64,000 bases of DNA from Bryobacterales bacterium (lineage in GTDB: Bacteria > Acidobacteriota > Terriglobia > Bryobacterales > UBA6623), in NCBI GenBank assembly GCA_022826925.1, contig JAJDTX010000011.1, forward strand, positions 1-64,000. Direction: 5' to 3'. Below are positions 43,466 through 52,030 of this stretch, piece after piece. The notes under the pieces were generated by a model. The model saw only the letters and a list, made by a program, of their open reading frames with translations. It was not told the origin of the DNA and did no database searches. A program made the translations under genes and the position numbers. Within the stretch, counting starts at the first letter, position 1; every line of letters begins with the position of its first letter.

Positions 43466-45370
43466 TCACGAAACGGTGGCAGGCCCCGGTTCGGGCGTCG
43501 GTAATGCTTCCGCGACCAATTCGGCGACGTCAACAACACGAACGTCCTCCGCGCCGGCCTGTCCTGCGGCGTCCTTGAGCATGATTGGGCAATAAGGGCA
43601 TGCGACTGCGATCGTGTCTGCACCAGTCTGCTGCGCCTCCTCAAAGCGCTTGTAGTTGACCCGGCCGCCCGGCAATTCGACACTGTCGTCGGCAATGTAG
43701 AGTTGAGCGCCGCCCGCCCCACAGCAGAACGTTTGGGCGGCATGGTGGCGCATCTCAACGACCTCCGCACCGGCGGCTTGCAGAACCTCGCGAGGCTCAT
43801 CCACCACTCCCCGTCCACGCGCCAGGTAGCAGGGATCATGAAATGTGACCTTGCTAGCGGATGGCTCCATTGGCAAGGATTCGACCAATTTCGCGAGCAG
43901 CTCGGAGTGATGCACCACCTCGATGCCAAGTTGCGCGAAATCCTCCGACTGGCGGTAGTCCACGTCAAACATGCGAGCGCAGTGCGGGTCGCATGTCACG
44001 AGCTTGCGCACGCCCTTGGAGCGGAACTCAGAGACCAATCGCTCGGAGAGTTCCATGTACAGGTACTCGTTGCCGGCGCGGCGGGCCGGCTCGCCACAGC
44101 AAGTCTCGGAAGCGAGCACTCCCCACGAGACTCCTGCGCTGTCGAGGATCCGCTGCATCGCCTTGACGACCTGCTGGCCGTGGGGGTCGTAACTGCAGCC
44201 GCAGCCCAGCCACAACAGCCACTCGGTTTCCGGTTCGTGGATCGGCAGGCCAGCCGACTCCAAGAGCTTGCGCCGCACCTGTTGCGAGGCGCCCCATGCG
44301 TTGTGCGGGGAGCGCTCCATCGTTGTGAACATGTCCGACAGCTTGTCGTTGGAGGTTCTCCCCTCGCTGACCAATCCGCGTCGCAAGTCTAGGATCTTCA
44401 AGCCGACGTGCTCGATGCCCACCGGGCAGGCTTGCTCGCAGGCACCGCATGTGAAGCACTGGTAGAGATCCTCCTCGCTGATCCAGGCCTCGCCGCTGGC
44501 CACCGCCTCAGCGTCCGCGGCAATGACTTCCCCGCCCGCTAGCAAGCCGCGCTGAAGTTGGAGCACGATCTGCTTCGGATCGAGGGAGCCGCCGATCAAG
44601 TTGGCCGGGCAGCTGTCCGTGCAGCGCCCGCACTCCACGCAAGAATTGACGTCTAGGACATCTTTCTGAGAAAGGTCCGCGAACGCCAGCATGCCGAAGT
44701 CATCGTCATCCTCGTCTCGCAGCGCGCGCATGGGACTGGTGACCTCGCCTCGGAAGAAGATCGCCACCGGCCCCAGCACGAGATGCAAGTGCTTGGAATT
44801 CGGTATCAGCCACAGCATGCCGAGCAGAGCCGCCGTGTGCAGCCACCAGTTCGCCTTCCAAGCGTCCGAGCCGGCCTCCAGCAAGCGCCAATCCGCCAGA
44901 TACGTCACCATCAGCCCGACGATCAACAAGGCGACCAAGGCCGAAGTCAGCGACAGGTGCTCTCCCAGTGCCTTCGGACGCAGGACGAAGCGCCGGAAGC
45001 TCAGACCCACGATGCCCGCCAGCACTGCCACGGCCCACGCGCCGGCGAAGGCTGAATACCACGAATGCCCCGAAGCCGGCGGCTCGAATCCGCCCAAGCC
45101 AGTGGCAAAGTGCTCGATGCTGACCCACGCGAAGGCAAAGAACCCCCACATCACCAACGCGTGCAGCACGCCAGCCGCGGGCCGCTCGCGAATCACCCGA
45201 GTTTGCAGCATGACCTCCGCGAACACGGTCCAAAGCCGCGCCGGCAGGCGGTCGAATGCCAGGTTGCGCTCCTTGGCGCGAAGCATCGGAGCCAAGCGCC
45301 TGGCAACTGTCCGGCAGAAGTAGCCGAGGCTCGCCAAGGTCGCAAAGACTAGGACACCGATTTCGAGCAC
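43466..45370 (-). CDS. EMO-like membrane Fe-S oxidoreductase (NarI-like plus HdrD-like CCG domains)
   Basis: 634 residues, GTG start. Residues about 1-230 hold five or six membrane helices with haem-binding-type histidines, like NarI. Two 4Fe-4S clusters follow (SCVECGRCTDSCP and QCFTCGACEQACP). Two cysteine-rich CCG domains come last (LGCGCSYD...ETCCGEPARRAGN and FHDPCYLARGRG...FCCGAGGAQ). The layout matches FadF/HdrD-related electron-transfer-flavoprotein:(mena)quinone oxidoreductases that take electrons from acyl-CoA dehydrogenases to the quinone pool. No etfAB genes are in the window. TATGAT lies eight bases before the GTG. The divergent sulfatase starts only 44 bases away. Confidence 0.85.
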   Translation of the reverse strand: MLEIGVLVFATLASLGYFCRTVARRLAPMLRAKERNLAFDRLPARLWTVFAEVMLQTRVIRERPAAGVLHALVMWGFFAFAWVSIEHFATGLGGFEPPASGHSWYSAFAGAWAVAVLAGIVGLSFRRFVLRPKALGEHLSLTSALVALLIVGLMVTYLADWRLLEAGSDAWKANWWLHTAALLGMLWLIPNSKHLHLVLGPVAIFFRGEVTSPMRALRDEDDDDFGMLAFADLSQKDVLDVNSCVECGRCTDSCPANLIGGSLDPKQIVLQLQRGLLAGGEVIAADAEAVASGEAWISEEDLYQCFTCGACEQACPVGIEHVGLKILDLRRGLVSEGRTSNDKLSDMFTTMERSPHNAWGASQQVRRKLLESAGLPIHEPETEWLLWLGCGCSYDPHGQQVVKAMQRILDSAGVSWGVLASETCCGEPARRAGNEYLYMELSERLVSEFRSKGVRKLVTCDPHCARMFDVDYRQSEDFAQLGIEVVHHSELLAKLVESLPMEPSASKVTFHDPCYLARGRGVVDEPREVLQAAGAEVVEMRHHAAQTFCCGAGGAQLYIADDSVELPGGRVNYKRFEEAQQTGADTIAVACPYCPIMLKDAAGQAGAEDVRVVDVAELVAEALPTPEPGPATVS

Positions 45371-45378
45371 AGCATAGG

Positions 45379-45384
45379 ATCATA
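45379..45384 (-). promoter_or_regulatory. TANNNT element TATGAT before the EMO-like gene
   Basis: TATGAT (five of six bases as TATAAT) is followed by eight bases and the GTG at 45370. It sits within a 44-base divergent interval that also holds TATACT for the opposite gene, so both transcripts must have very short leaders. Confidence 0.5.
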
Positions 45385-45399
45385 ACGCGCCAGCGGGCG

Positions 45400-45405
45400 T
45401 ATACT
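45400..45405 (+). promoter_or_regulatory. TANNNT element TATACT before the sulfatase gene
   Basis: TATACT is followed by nine bases (GGCAGCGCC) and the ATG at 45415. It is back to back with the TATGAT element of the EMO-like gene. Confidence 0.5.
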
Positions 45406-45414
45406 GGCAGCGCC

Positions 45415-46911
45415 ATGCGGACTACTCGACGCACCTTCCTAGCCGGAGCCAGCGGGCTGGGCGCGCTGGGCGCATGCGGAACGCTGCCCGGCCCGCGCAA
45501 CGCAACCCCTCCCAACATCCTGTTCTTTTTCCCGGACCAGCACCGCTCTGACTGGGTGCAGTGGAACAGCGCCGTGCCGGTCCCGACGCCCAATCTCGAG
45601 AGCCTGTTCCGGCGCGGACTGTCGTTCCCGAACGCCGTGGTCGATTCCCCGGTCTGCGGGCCGTCGCGCGCCTGCCTGGCTTCGGGCAGTGTATACGAGC
45701 GGTGCGGAGTTACGAACAATAGCGACAACTTCCCAGTGACCCGCAGGACCTACTACAAGGCATTGCGTGACAGCGGATATCACGTGATGGGCTGCGGCAA
45801 GTTGGACCTTCACAAGGGGGATTATTCGTGGGGTCTTGACGGCAGGGGCAGCATGGAAGCGTGGGGCTTCTCGGACATGATCGACAACGGCGGCAAGGGC
45901 GGCGCGGCAACCGCCTATCGCAGAGAACCGGTCGGTCCGAAGGACCCGTACTATGCGTACCTCGACTCCCTCGAACCGCCACTGGGCGGAACATGGGCGA
46001 ATGAGCTGGAACGATTGGGACGGGTCAAGTGGAACCAGATCGACAAGAGCAAGCCCGGCCCGGAGTTGGACGATCTGCTGAGCCGCGAGACGTGGTGGGG
46101 CGAAACAGATCCGGTCGCAGTCCCCGACGAGGCCTACTGCGACAACTGGATCGCCCGGAACGGCTTGGAGCTCTTGGACCGAGCACCCGACGGCAAGCCG
46201 TGGCACCTCGTGCTGAACTTCGTGGGCCCACATCCGCCCATGGACATCACGCACAGCATGGCGAACAGCTATCGCGGACCGGACCGCGTGGTCGATGGCT
46301 TCGAGCAGCCGCACAACTACCCGGGGCCGATTCCCCCGGAGCAGCACGTCCGCATCCGGCAGAACTACGCAGCCATGATCGAGAACATCGACCGCTGGCT
46401 GGGGGTGTTCGTCGACACCCTCAAGCAGCGCGGAGACTACGAGAACACCCTGATCGTCTACTCCAGCGACCACGGAGAGATGCTTGGGGACCACGGACTG
46501 TGGGGCAAGGGCTTCCCACACCAGCCATCCGCGGGGGTGCCACTGTGCATTGCGGGGCCGGGCGTGCGCCAAGGGAGCGAGAGCGATGCGATGGCGAGCC
46601 TGATCGACGTCACCGCCACATTCATGGACTACGCCGAGGCGGGGACGCTGGAATACCAAGACGGCCAATCGTTGCGGCCACTGCTGGGGAGCGCAACAGA
46701 ACACCACCGGGACTACTCGCGGTCGGCGCTGACCATTAGAGACGGACCGTGGCGATTCGTGCAAGACCAACGCTACAAGCTGGTCGAGGGATTCGGCCAA
46801 GAGCCCCGGCAATTGTTCGACCGCGAAGCGGACCCGTTCGAAGACGAAAACATCGCCGAATCCAACCCCGCGGAGGTCGAGCGCCTCTCCGAGCTATTCG
46901 TGGAAGCCTGA
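45415..46911 (+). CDS. Tat-exported sulfatase (lipoprotein)
   Basis: 498 residues. TRRTFLAGASGLGALGAC is a Tat signal ending in a lipobox. The formylglycine site is CGPSR in SPVCGPSRACLASGS. Other sulfatase parts are NILFFFPDQHR near the start, the CGKLDL stretch where many family members have GKWHLG, and YSSDHGEMLGDHGLWGKG. These cover the metal-binding and active-site residues of S1 sulfatases. It removes sulfate esters, probably from a polysaccharide, outside the cytoplasm. A formylglycine-generating enzyme is needed but is not in the window. The exact S1 subfamily cannot be given by eye. Confidence 0.9.
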   Translation: MRTTRRTFLAGASGLGALGACGTLPGPRNATPPNILFFFPDQHRSDWVQWNSAVPVPTPNLESLFRRGLSFPNAVVDSPVCGPSRACLASGSVYERCGVTNNSDNFPVTRRTYYKALRDSGYHVMGCGKLDLHKGDYSWGLDGRGSMEAWGFSDMIDNGGKGGAATAYRREPVGPKDPYYAYLDSLEPPLGGTWANELERLGRVKWNQIDKSKPGPELDDLLSRETWWGETDPVAVPDEAYCDNWIARNGLELLDRAPDGKPWHLVLNFVGPHPPMDITHSMANSYRGPDRVVDGFEQPHNYPGPIPPEQHVRIRQNYAAMIENIDRWLGVFVDTLKQRGDYENTLIVYSSDHGEMLGDHGLWGKGFPHQPSAGVPLCIAGPGVRQGSESDAMASLIDVTATFMDYAEAGTLEYQDGQSLRPLLGSATEHHRDYSRSALTIRDGPWRFVQDQRYKLVEGFGQEPRQLFDREADPFEDENIAESNPAEVERLSELFVEA

Positions 46912-46991
46912 AATCATCGAGCCGAGCCGACAGTCCTGACGGAGAGTGGCTTCGAAGGGCCCGCCTCGCGACCCTTCTCCGGCAGGACTGC

Positions 46992-48620
46992 CTAGCCGAA
47001 GCCGATCCAACCGGCTCCGATGGCAATCGCCAGCAAAATCCCCGCCGGCGATACGACGGCAAGGATCAGCCCGCAGACCCAAAGCCAGGCCGTCGTAGGC
47101 CCGCTGGGAACTATTCGCGCGTCGACTTTGTGGTAGCGCAAATAGAGCGTGCCCAAGCCGAGCACGGGATACATCACGGCGGCAATCAGGCTACTCGTCA
47201 CGAGCAACATCTGGGGCGGGTTCTCGAAGAGCCAATAGGCGATGCAGTACAACAGGAGCGCCACTACGACGAAGATCCGTATGTACCGAAGCCGGACAGA
47301 ATAGTCGGATGTATCGATCAACCCGATCAATCCCATCACATCGGCGAGCATTCGGCTGGCGCCCGCAGCGCCAGACAGCACGGTGCTCACCAAGACGAAG
47401 AAGGCCCCGACCATAAACAGCCCGGCGGCCTGCGGCCCGAGACCGTCGGTGAAAATCGAACTCAGCACAGAGAGCGTCTCGCGACCGTCTGGATCCAGCC
47501 CCTGCGCATTCAGGATCGCGGCGCCCAAGATATAGAAGCAAATCGTGCTGGCGGTGTAGACAACCATTGTCACGGCCGCATCGGTGTACATCACGCGAAT
47601 CCAGCCGCGCGCCCGACGGGCCCAGGCCGGGCCGGGCTCAGGTTCGCCAGCCGAGCGGGCGTAGCCTTTCTCCACGCACCAATAGGTGTAATTCCACATC
47701 TCGCCGAACGCCACGCCCGTGCCCGAGTACATGGCCAAGGCAGTCAGAACAAGCGTTGTCGTCAGTTCCGGCGGCAGGCCGAGCGACAGCCCGCCCGCCA
47801 GATCCGACAACCCGACAGCGAAATCTGTCCGATGCAGCATACCCGTGCAAACAACGGTGACTAGAGTGAACGACGAGACCAAGATCACCAGTAGCCTCTC
47901 CAGCGAGGCGTACGTACCGACTATCAGCAGCGCGCCGCACACCAAGGCGAGCAAGATCGACCAGTATCGAGCTCCGCCCTCGCCAAGCAGCCCGGGAAAC
48001 ACCATCTCGAGCACCTGCCCAGCCCCGCCGAGAATGGCGGCCGAGTTCACGAAGATCAACAGTTTCGTTCCCAACCAGAGCCAAGTGAACCAATTCATGG
48101 TCGGCCGAGTCTGACTCTCGGGCCGGGGTGTGGGCCGACGTTTGCGAACGGCCCTGGTGAGGGAAGCGCCAGCGAAGCTAACCGCAATGACCCCAGCGCC
48201 GAGACCGCACGCCGCAGCTGTCGTACGCGCTTCTGCATCGAGGTTCACAAACGTCGCCAAGGCGACGACGCAAGCGGCCATAAACCACCCCATCCAGGGA
48301 AGCGTCAGCCACGCCGGGCGTCTCCCGCGCGGTCCGGGCAGGTCGTTGAAGATCCGCAGGAATGTCTGTCCGCTGGCGATCGTGTAGCGCGCCAACTCGG
48401 CCTGCACGACCATCTTGACCAAGCAGGACAGCAATACGAACCACAACAATCCGAAGCCGGCAACAGCTCCGAGCTTGGTCGTGATGATCAGTTCGCCAGA
48501 CCCGACCACCGACCCTGCGAGGATCATGCCGGGACCAAGGTGACGCAGAGTCTTGCGAAAGCCGCGTGGCGGCTCCTTGAATTCGCTTGCGGCCCGAGAA
48601 TACGGATCGGCGATCGCCAT
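46992..48620 (-). CDS. Nramp-superfamily transporter lacking the usual metal motif
   Basis: 542 residues with about 11-12 membrane helices. The first helix reads LGPGMILAGSVVGSGELIIT, where canonical Nramp proteins have the metal-binding DPGN. The sixth-helix region (TALAMYSGTGVAFGEMWNYT) shows no MPH motif. The SGELI pattern belongs to a branch common in Planctomycetes and Acidobacteriota that databases call Nramp family by similarity. The substrate is therefore open: metal ions, protons or something else. The gene stands between a sulfatase (convergent) and the M81 peptidase gene 36 bases upstream on the same strand, so it may share that transcript. Confidence 0.75.
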   Translation of the reverse strand: MAIADPYSRAASEFKEPPRGFRKTLRHLGPGMILAGSVVGSGELIITTKLGAVAGFGLLWFVLLSCLVKMVVQAELARYTIASGQTFLRIFNDLPGPRGRRPAWLTLPWMGWFMAACVVALATFVNLDAEARTTAAACGLGAGVIAVSFAGASLTRAVRKRRPTPRPESQTRPTMNWFTWLWLGTKLLIFVNSAAILGGAGQVLEMVFPGLLGEGGARYWSILLALVCGALLIVGTYASLERLLVILVSSFTLVTVVCTGMLHRTDFAVGLSDLAGGLSLGLPPELTTTLVLTALAMYSGTGVAFGEMWNYTYWCVEKGYARSAGEPEPGPAWARRARGWIRVMYTDAAVTMVVYTASTICFYILGAAILNAQGLDPDGRETLSVLSSIFTDGLGPQAAGLFMVGAFFVLVSTVLSGAAGASRMLADVMGLIGLIDTSDYSVRLRYIRIFVVVALLLYCIAYWLFENPPQMLLVTSSLIAAVMYPVLGLGTLYLRYHKVDARIVPSGPTTAWLWVCGLILAVVSPAGILLAIAIGAGWIGFG

Positions 48621-48656
48621 GAGTAGCTACGAGCAGGCTCAAGCCTAGCGCAAGTC

Positions 48657-50180
48657 TCAGAGCCCAGTCCGCTCCCGCTTGGAGCGGTCGCGCCCGTAGA
48701 TTTCGACACTGATGGGTAACTCGTCCGGCGTTTCGTCCAGAGGAAAGATCGGGCGAGGACACTTCGCATGCCCAAGGGTGCGCAAGTTGGCGCTGGTCGC
48801 GCCGGGCGCATCGACGCTGACCAGGAACGAGCACCACTGCTGATACATATGCGGCTCGCAGTGCGGTGACTTCACGACGACGAGGTCGAACGCCCGAGGG
48901 TCCTGTCCGTGCGCCAGGAACAGAGCCCGGTCGTAGAGGTTGACAGCCCGGCTCGTGACGACGAAGACGCGGCGACCGCTCTCCAGCACGGCCGTCGGGC
49001 CGGCGTGGCATTCGCTGTGGAACGATTCGCTCCTGAATCTGCCGTCCGACAAGAGCTTGACGCGCCCCTCGACCGGAAGGGGACGGAACCGGAGGCGATC
49101 GAGAGAGCCTCCGAGCGTGGTCCGCACCGTCCCTCCGACCCCTGCCGCAAACGCCTGCTCCACAGCAGGTGCATCCACCATCGGTGCAAGCAGACGCCCG
49201 GGAAAGCCCGCCTGCTCGGCCGCGTGGATGACCGAATTGCCATCCCCCGAAGCGCCCGAACTGGTTGCGTCGGCAGCGTCCATCAGTACGGCGGTACCCG
49301 CAGTTTCGGCCGCCAGGGCCACGGCCTCGTCCAAGCCGGTCAATTTCGCCTGCATGCCGTGGCGGCGCGCCCAAATCTGGCGCGCAAGCCTGATGGCTTG
49401 GCCAACGGCAAGCTGCGGGTCACCGTTCGCCACCGCGAAGCTGTTCGACCGCAGGTCGGGCACATCGGTGAACGGATTGCCGATGATCACGCCCGCCGAG
49501 AGCCCGGCAGGCAGCCTCTCGAACTCCTCGGCCTCTCGGATGACCTGGCCGAAGGTCCCGGTCTTGGTAATCAACTCGTCGCCGCGCGCGAGCATCGGAA
49601 TTCGCACGCGCGCCGTTATGGGACGGGCCGTTCCCGAAAGGACCGCCAAGAGCAGCTTCGCGGCCCGCGCCCCGGTCTGTCTGAAGTCCACGTGCGGGTA
49701 GGTGTGGTAGGCGACGATTGCATCGCTGCACTCCAGCATGCGATTCGTCAAGATTGCGTGGAGATCCAGCGAGACGACGATCGGAACGTCGTCTCCGAGA
49801 ATCTTCCGGCTCTCGCTGAGCAGAAAGCCCTCGGGGTCGTCTTCGCCCTCGGCGGCCATCGCGCCGTGCAACGAGAAGTAGGCCCCGTCCACTTCGTCGG
49901 CGTCGGCCAAGCTCTCCAGAAACTCGCTGGCGATGCGCGAAAAGTCGGGCGCAGCGAGCAATCCCCCCGACGCGATTGCCTTGGCGCTGTAGGTTGGGGC
50001 CAACACACACTGCTCGCGGTCACCGAATACCTCGAGCGCGCCGCCCACTTCTTCCTGCGCCGAGACGTGGTAGTCCAGCAGTTCCGCGCCGCGCCGAATC
50101 ACGAAATCCGCGTAGGTGCTCGCAGCGGCAGCGAACGTCGCGACCTCTTGCTTGCATTCGGCGATCACCACTCGCGGCAC
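48657..50180 (-). CDS. M81-family metallopeptidase (MlrC/microcystinase C-like)
   Basis: 507 residues, GTG start preceded at six bases by CATAAT. The family is zinc-dependent and named for MlrC, which finishes microcystin degradation; most members act on other peptides or amides. Motifs are SLDLHAILTNRM (Asp-x-His), VAYHTYPHVDFRQTG (His), GVIIGNPFTDVPD, the DAADATSSGASGDG stretch, and KSPHCEPHMYQ. These match the DUF1485/MlrC N- and C-terminal domains at normal length. It has no signal peptide. The transporter gene downstream could import or export its substrate, which is inference from position only. Confidence 0.88.
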   Translation of the reverse strand: MPRVVIAECKQEVATFAAAASTYADFVIRRGAELLDYHVSAQEEVGGALEVFGDREQCVLAPTYSAKAIASGGLLAAPDFSRIASEFLESLADADEVDGAYFSLHGAMAAEGEDDPEGFLLSESRKILGDDVPIVVSLDLHAILTNRMLECSDAIVAYHTYPHVDFRQTGARAAKLLLAVLSGTARPITARVRIPMLARGDELITKTGTFGQVIREAEEFERLPAGLSAGVIIGNPFTDVPDLRSNSFAVANGDPQLAVGQAIRLARQIWARRHGMQAKLTGLDEAVALAAETAGTAVLMDAADATSSGASGDGNSVIHAAEQAGFPGRLLAPMVDAPAVEQAFAAGVGGTVRTTLGGSLDRLRFRPLPVEGRVKLLSDGRFRSESFHSECHAGPTAVLESGRRVFVVTSRAVNLYDRALFLAHGQDPRAFDLVVVKSPHCEPHMYQQWCSFLVSVDAPGATSANLRTLGHAKCPRPIFPLDETPDELPISVEIYGRDRSKRERTGL

Positions 50181-50186
50181 GAGTCG

Positions 50187-50192
50187 ATTATG
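50187..50192 (-). promoter_or_regulatory. -10-like element CATAAT before the M81 peptidase gene
   Basis: CATAAT (five of six bases as TATAAT) is followed by six bases and the GTG at 50180. Its first base departs from TANNNT but the spacing fits the set. Confidence 0.35.
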
Positions 50193-50458
50193 GCGGAAGC
50201 CGCGGCGCGCGCTTTACCTTGGCGGGACCAGCCGAGCGGCTTTCGACTGCTCGCTGGCCGAAGGGTCGCAGCCAGCGGTGCGAGCAGGCTGATGTCAGTC
50301 GGCCCTCGATTCCCTCCAGAACGGAGTGTGAGAGCCCACGGCTCCCTCCCCGGCCTAACGGCACCCGAGGCCCGTCGGGTTCCGCAAATGCCCGGAAGAA
50401 TCGATGGTTGCAATGGCCGAGTAGCCCCGGCCAGCCAGCGCCGAGTCTCGGGCCTAAA

Positions 50459-50959
50459 ATGAAACAAAGCGTGGACTCTGAGGGTAGCGCGCAAGATCGA
50501 ATCGAGCCACGCCGGCGGTGGCTGGGAGCGGCTGTGCTCGGCAGTCTCGCCGCAACCTTCGGCACGCTTACCGGGTTCGCCGTAGCATTCCTGCTGCCGG
50601 CGAGGCGCAGAACCCGGACGCAGCGCGTGTTCCTAGGATTCGCCTCTGCATTCGCCCCGGGGCTCAGCCGCGTCTTCGAATTGCCGTCAGGCGACCATCT
50701 CGTCGTCACCTGCGGCCACAGCGAGGAGACGCCGGGCGGACTGGCATTTCGAGGGTACTCGGACCGCTGCCCGCATCTCGGCTGCCGGGTACATTACGAC
50801 GACGGCGCAGATCAGTACATCTGCCCGTGCCACGCGGGCGTGTTCAGTGCAGATGGCGAGGGGGTTTCCGGCCCTCCCGCCCAAGCCGGCCAGCGGCTGC
50901 AAGCCTATCACTTGGAAGTCGACGGAAACTCGCTGTATGCGGTCGTGAATACGGGATGA
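50459..50959 (+). CDS. Rieske iron-sulfur protein of a cytochrome bc-type complex
   Basis: 166 residues. A twin-arginine-like start (RRRWLGAAVLGSLAATFG) forms an uncleaved membrane anchor. The 2Fe-2S site is C104-P-H106 and C122-P-C124-H125, with Cys109 and Cys124 placed for the disulfide seen in bc1 and b6f Rieske proteins. This marks it as a quinol-oxidising rather than a dioxygenase-type Rieske. Its stop overlaps the cytochrome b start by four bases (ATGA). With the following cytochrome b and octahaem cytochrome it forms a three-gene respiratory operon. About 280 bases upstream are free of recognisable genes. Confidence 0.93.
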   Translation: MKQSVDSEGSAQDRIEPRRRWLGAAVLGSLAATFGTLTGFAVAFLLPARRRTRTQRVFLGFASAFAPGLSRVFELPSGDHLVVTCGHSEETPGGLAFRGYSDRCPHLGCRVHYDDGADQYICPCHAGVFSADGEGVSGPPAQAGQRLQAYHLEVDGNSLYAVVNTG

Positions 50960-52014
50960 GGCATTTGCTGGGCACTCCCGCGCAGTGGCTGCGTTCACGG
51001 TTCCCGGTGGACCAGGAAGCCCTCACGGCGATCGGGAGCGAGCCCATTCCCGGACACCTCAGGCGCTGGTGGTGGTGCATCGGCGGAACCCCCGCGTACC
51101 TGTTCCTGGTTCAGATCGCGAGCGGCATCCTGCTGACCTTCTACTACGTTCCCAGCCCGGAATTCGCCTACGACAGCGTTGCGGCGATCAGCAGCGAGGT
51201 TCGGTTCGGAAGCTACCTGCGCAGCATCCACAAATGGTCTTCGCACCTGATGATCATCGCGATGCTGCTCCACATGCTGCGGGTGTTCTTCACAGGAGCG
51301 TACAGGCCCCCTCGCGAACTGAACTGGATGGTCGGTTGCGGCTTGCTGCTGCTGACTCTCGGCGCCGGCTTCACCGGGTACTCCCTGGTGTGGGAGCAGC
51401 TCTCCTACTGGGGCGCCACCGTGGCCGCGAACATCCTCTCTGCAGTTCCGATCTTGGGGGATCAGCTGGCGGCATTCTTGCGCGGCGGCGATACCGTCGG
51501 CCAAAACATGCTCACGCGCCTCTTCGTGCTCCACATCGGGGCGATCCCAACGCTGATGATCGGCTGCCTCGCGATCCATGTCTACTTGGTCCGCGCCCAC
51601 GGCGTCTCGGAGCTGGGCTCGCCCAACACCTCCGATTCCGAGCCTTTTCCCTTCTTTCCCAACCACTTCCTCACGGAAGTCGCGTTGGCGCTGTTCTTGA
51701 TGTTCTTCCTGACATGCCTGGCGCTGATCTTCCCGGCGGATCTCGGCGAAAGAGCCAATGCGTTGGAGACACCGGAGCATATCAAGCCCGAGTGGTACTT
51801 CTTCTGGGCGTTTCGCTGGCTCAAGCTGATGCCGGACCAAGTGGCAGTAGTCACGCAGGGGCTGTTCCTGCTGCTGATCGTGCTATGGCCCGTGATCGAC
51901 GGCCGGATCCGCAAGCGCCATCCGGAGAGCGAGATCAGCATGGCGGTCGGCGGGGCGGCGGTAGTGCTGCTGCTGGCGCTGACGGTATGGGAAGCCTTGT
52001 ATCTGATGACGTAG
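50956..52014 (+). CDS. cytochrome b, fused b6/subunit-IV type
   Basis: 352 residues. The first half is b6-like (SIHKWSSHLMIIAMLLHMLR and RPPRELNW). Haem-ligand histidines are His92/His106 and His193/His208; the 15-residue step in the second pair is the b6f-type spacing. The second half matches subunit IV with PEWY at 278-281, the quinol-oxidation motif. The cysteine that binds haem c(n) in b6 appears to be Leu here (PAYLFLVQ). The start codon lies within the Rieske stop. No cytochrome c1 or f gene follows; the next gene is an octahaem cytochrome 16 bases later, which probably takes the electrons. Confidence 0.93.
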   Translation: MRHLLGTPAQWLRSRFPVDQEALTAIGSEPIPGHLRRWWWCIGGTPAYLFLVQIASGILLTFYYVPSPEFAYDSVAAISSEVRFGSYLRSIHKWSSHLMIIAMLLHMLRVFFTGAYRPPRELNWMVGCGLLLLTLGAGFTGYSLVWEQLSYWGATVAANILSAVPILGDQLAAFLRGGDTVGQNMLTRLFVLHIGAIPTLMIGCLAIHVYLVRAHGVSELGSPNTSDSEPFPFFPNHFLTEVALALFLMFFLTCLALIFPADLGERANALETPEHIKPEWYFFWAFRWLKLMPDQVAVVTQGLFLLLIVLWPVIDGRIRKRHPESEISMAVGGAAVVLLLALTVWEALYLMT

Positions 52015-52030
52015 GAGGATTGATACCACC

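Noticed and set aside
45439..46812. A 457-codon minus-strand open frame opposite the first sulfatase
   Set aside because: Same reason: shadow of a conserved gene, no motif or signal peptide.
48909..50462. A long plus-strand open frame (over 500 codons) across the M81 peptidase region
   Set aside because: It is the antisense of a clearly conserved peptidase gene; GC-rich codon use keeps the opposite frame open and its translation shows no family motif.
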